Assembly: GCA_019348305.1 (NCBI GenBank)
Contig: JAHWJQ010000024.1
Span: 1 to 16,315, forward strand
Source of the DNA: Actinomycetota bacterium
Lineage (GTDB): Bacteria > Actinomycetota > Acidimicrobiia > Acidimicrobiales > CADCTF01
Direction: 5' to 3'
Length of the DNA stretch: 16,315 nt
Positions 16,167 to 16,315 of the stretch are shown here, piece by piece. How positions within the stretch are numbered: the first letter of the stretch is position 1; each line of letters opens with the position of its first letter. The notes below the pieces were generated by a model. The model was not told where the DNA came from. It searched no databases and saw only the letters and a list, made by a program, of their open reading frames with translations. The position numbers and the translations under genes are program-made.

Positions 16167-16238
16167 GTGGTCGTCGTTCAACGGCGAGGACCTCAGGATG
16201 CCACTCTGAGGATGCGGGTTCGACTCCCGCCGGCCACA
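16167..16238 (+). tRNA. Complete 72-nt tRNA cloverleaf, anticodon GCC (tRNA-Gly-like; possibly a tRNA mimic)
   Basis: All four arms form. Acceptor GTGGTCG pairs with CGGCCAC (16167-16173/16231-16237, one G-T pair), followed by A16238. The D stem is GTTC/GGAC (16176-16179/16188-16191) with a loop containing GG. The anticodon stem is TCAGG/TCTGA (16193-16197/16205-16209) with loop ATGCCAC, giving GCC at 16200-16202. The variable loop is GGAT. The T arm is GCGGG-TTCGACT-CCCGC (16214-16230). CCA is not encoded. Oddities for tRNA-Gly are U2-A71 instead of C2-G71, an A at position 32 and a C at 38. A competing stem CCTCAG/CTGAGG (16191-16196/16206-16211) would open the loop to nine bases. It lies directly in front of an rtcB-like gene, so a Y-RNA-type mimic is the main alternative. 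Confidence 0.5.
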
Positions 16239-16267
16239 CGACGACAACGACAGAAAGGAGGGGTGCC

Positions 16268-16315
16268 GTGCCCACCAACCTCAACGACAGGCTCATCTCC
16301 TGGGCCAGTGAGATC
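16268..16315 (+). CDS. rtcB: Probable RtcB-family RNA ligase, N-terminus only (cut by window edge)
   Basis: A GTG at 16268 follows a near-perfect ribosome binding site AAAGGAGG (16254-16261) by six bases. The 16 visible codons read MPTNLNDRLISWASEI. The LNDRLISWAS opening is typical of one group of RtcB proteins, which join RNA ends carrying 2',3'-cyclic phosphate or 3'-phosphate to 5'-OH ends using Mn2+ and GTP. None of the catalytic residues are inside the window, so the call relies on this short motif and should be confirmed from downstream sequence. The leader contains the GCC cloverleaf, ending 15 bases before the ribosome binding site. Confidence 0.6.
   Translation, partial: MPTNLNDRLISWASEI

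Noticed and set aside
7741..16238. Wadjet operon as a recent island integrated at a tRNA gene
   Set aside because: No integrase, transposase or direct repeats of the tRNA 3' end were seen at the left border, and base composition looks like that of the neighbours.
15790..16296. A 168-codon minus-strand open frame containing AGVEPA
   Set aside because: The AGVEP string is the usual false translation of a tRNA T arm read backwards (here 16214-16230). It overlaps jetD's end and the rtcB start, and has no family similarity.
1..16315. CRISPR arrays, insertion sequences, rRNA genes
   Set aside because: No regularly spaced direct repeats, transposase motifs or rRNA sequence were found on reading the window.

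Overview
The window comes from a very GC-rich bacterial chromosome. GTG starts are frequent, several genes have strong GGAGG-type ribosome binding sites, stop/start overlaps are common, and the one clear tRNA does not encode its CCA end. This fits an actinobacterium; the order cannot be fixed from sequence alone. At the left edge is the 3' end of pheA (prephenate dehydratase, ACT domain), followed by tRNA-Ser(UGA).

From about 376 to 4614 the genes lie on the minus strand. In transcription order they are a 2TM-RCK potassium channel, an AlkB-type dioxygenase, a small four-cysteine protein, two YbjQ-family proteins (the second with a membrane anchor), an S8 subtilisin-like protease without a signal peptide, and a 79-residue I9-like protein that may be the protease's inhibitor or chaperone. 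The last three junctions are identical stop-restart sites (TGAC followed by ATG or GTG), so the four genes from the first YbjQ onward look like one translationally coupled cassette.

Divergently, 4684-6092 encodes a five-Asp-box beta-propeller protein overlapping a MoaD/ThiS-like protein that ends in Gly-Gly. Next comes an exported TolB-like propeller protein (6288-7580) with a weak terminator-like hairpin after it.

The centrepiece is 7741-15809: a complete, tightly overlapping four-gene operon matching the Wadjet type II anti-plasmid system. JetA and JetB are the kleisin-like and KITE-like partners of JetC, a 1342-residue SMC-type ATPase. JetD is a Toprim-fold nuclease that cuts DNA. JetC keeps its Walker A, signature and Walker B motifs, and JetD keeps its Toprim Glu and DxD, so the system looks intact. 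It is a known system, not a new one.

The 458 bases after jetD contain no convincing protein gene but are structured. There is a run of hairpins, then a D-armless tRNA-like element (UCC loop), then a complete 72-nt cloverleaf (GCC anticodon), which ends 15 bases before the ribosome binding site of a gene whose first 16 codons resemble the RNA ligase RtcB. Because bacterial Y RNAs (YrlA) mimic tRNAs and are often found beside rtcB, this non-coding stretch is the most open-ended signal in the window.
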